A stretch of 64,000 nucleotides of DNA, taken from Crateriforma spongiae (GTDB taxonomy: Bacteria; Planctomycetota; Planctomycetia; Pirellulales; Pirellulaceae). Location of the stretch: the NCBI RefSeq assembly GCF_012290005.1, contig NZ_JAAXMS010000004.1, forward strand, positions 1 through 64,000, given 5' to 3'. The translations under genes were made by a program, and so were the position numbers. The notes under the pieces are model-generated. The model saw only the letters and a list, made by a program, of their open reading frames with translations, was not told the DNA's origin and did no database searches. Shown here piece after piece: positions 63,262-64,000 of the stretch (positions are counted from its first letter, which is position 1; each line of letters starts with the position of its first letter).

Positions 63262-64000
63262 CCGAGAGCAGTTGCGGGCGTTCCTCGATGGCCAGGATGA
63301 AGGTGGAAGCGAAATGCAGACACACTTGGAAAGCTGCGAGGATTGCCAAGCCGAATTGGAATCGCTGGCTGAGTCCGATTTTGATTGGAACGAGGCGAGC
63401 GAATTGCTCGGCGATGACTTATTGTCGGAACGGCGCGAGCCGTCCGGTGCATTAGCGATCATCACCAACGCACCGGAGGGCTTGCGCCCTTCCGCTACGT
63501 TTCTCGACCCAACCGACAATTCCAACTCCATCGGTCGTTTTGCTCGCTACGAGATTCGCGAGATCATCGGTCGTGGCGGGATGGGTATCGTCATGCGAGC
63601 GTTTGATCCGTCGCTCAACCGTTTGTGTGCGGTGAAAGTGCTGGCTCCAGAGCTGGCCAGCAGCGCGGCAGCCAAGAAACGATTTTCACGTGAAGCCAAA
63701 AGTGCCGCAGCCGTCGTGCATCCTCATGTCGTTCCAATCCAAACCGTCAACCAACACGAAGGCTTGCCGTACCTGGTCATGCCGGTGGTCGAAGGGCAAA
63801 GTCTGCAACAACGCGTCGAAGCTGATGGTCCGCTGTCGGTTATCGAAACCGTTCGCATCGCATCACAAATTGCCGAAGGACTGGCGGCGGCTCACGATCA
63901 AGGCCTGGTGCATCGCGACATCAAGCCGGCCAACATCTTGCTCGAAAACGGCGTCGAGCGGGTGCAGATTACCGACTTTGGTTTGGCCCGCGCGGTCGAT
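63239..64000 (+). CDS. Ser/Thr protein kinase with zinc-finger-like N-terminus (partial)
   Basis: The window ends inside this gene; 254 codons are visible. The ATG at 63239 follows ACAGGAGGTG. The N-terminus has H29-x3-C33-x2-C36, an anti-sigma zinc-finger-like pattern (H-L-E-S-C-E-D-C). The kinase begins at about residue 99: glycine loop I-G-R-G-G-M-G-I-V, catalytic Lys in A-V-K-V-L, and H-R-D-I-K-P-A-N near residue 225 as the catalytic loop with I-T-D-F-G-L-A following. Overlap with the sigma gene and the zinc motif suggest that it senses or binds the sigma factor and phosphorylates it. The C-terminal sensor part is outside the window. Confidence 0.92.
   Translation, partial: MIARFHYDREQLRAFLDGQDEGGSEMQTHLESCEDCQAELESLAESDFDWNEASELLGDDLLSERREPSGALAIITNAPEGLRPSATFLDPTDNSNSIGRFARYEIREIIGRGGMGIVMRAFDPSLNRLCAVKVLAPELASSAAAKKRFSREAKSAAAVVHPHVVPIQTVNQHEGLPYLVMPVVEGQSLQQRVEADGPLSVIETVRIASQIAEGLAAAHDQGLVHRDIKPANILLENGVERVQITDFGLARAVD

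Overview
The window looks like chromosomal DNA of a planctomycete, most likely a Pirellulaceae (Rhodopirellula-like) marine bacterium. The evidence is the gene mix: four formylglycine-type sulfatases, a DUF1552/DUF1592 pair, a DUF1080 protein, a secreted sugar-isomerase-like protein, a Gfo/Idh/MocA remnant with a twin-arginine-like leader, long secreted EF-hand and NolW-domain proteins, and an ECF sigma factor overlapping a zinc-finger-like Ser/Thr kinase. The family assignment is inferred from this content; no rRNA gene is present.

Layout. 0.1-11.2 kb is almost all on the minus strand: two sulfatases, an EF-hand/P-domain protein translationally coupled to a secretin-N-domain protein, a ribbon-helix protein and a cysteine-rich predicted outer-membrane barrel. 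11.4-22.2 kb holds a beta-propeller protein, a nucleoside hydrolase, an SDR, an iduronate-2-sulfatase-like sulfatase, an SMP-30-like protein, a methyltransferase, a hydroxypyruvate-isomerase-like protein, a small orphan and dihydrolipoyl dehydrogenase. 22.4-25.6 kb has a decayed Gfo/Idh/MocA gene, a DUF1080 protein and a fourth sulfatase. 26.0-28.3 kb is a TadE - TadG/VWA - TadE trio ending in a clear terminator. 28.4-39.9 kb has an FdhF/YdeP oxidoreductase, SufE, a REP-associated tyrosine transposase (RAYT), an ankyrin protein, the DUF1552/DUF1592 pair and an S46 peptidase.

40.6-55.9 kb is a capsule/exopolysaccharide locus: a WecA-like and a WbaP-like phosphoglycosyl transferase, a Wza-like exporter, a Wzc-like tyrosine autokinase, a methyltransferase, and an opposite-strand run of epimerase, glycosyltransferase, KpsS-like protein, Wzy-like polymerase and Wzx-like flippase. 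Together they could build, flip, polymerise and export a lipid-linked polysaccharide. 56-64 kb holds pyrF, tRNA-Pro(GGG), a small secreted protein, a TetR/SDR divergent pair, a YafY-type regulator/epoxide-hydrolase-like divergent pair, a decayed BlaI/M56 pair, and the ECF sigma factor with a kinase that runs off the window.

The most striking non-coding signal is a REP-like family with the 17-nt hairpin core CTTTCGCTCCGCGAAAG (7-bp stem, TCC loop). It occurs at least a dozen times in gene-end spacers. One pair of about 70-bp arms, each made of two opposed REPs, flanks the RAYT gene as near-perfect inverted repeats, so the window contains both the probable mobilising enzyme and its dispersed substrates. 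Other notable signals are three 22-bp spaced operator-like repeats upstream of the SDR gene at 58.9 kb, and a hairpin that abuts the start codon of a glycosyltransferase at 54.75 kb. I see no CRISPR array, prophage or classical insertion sequence.
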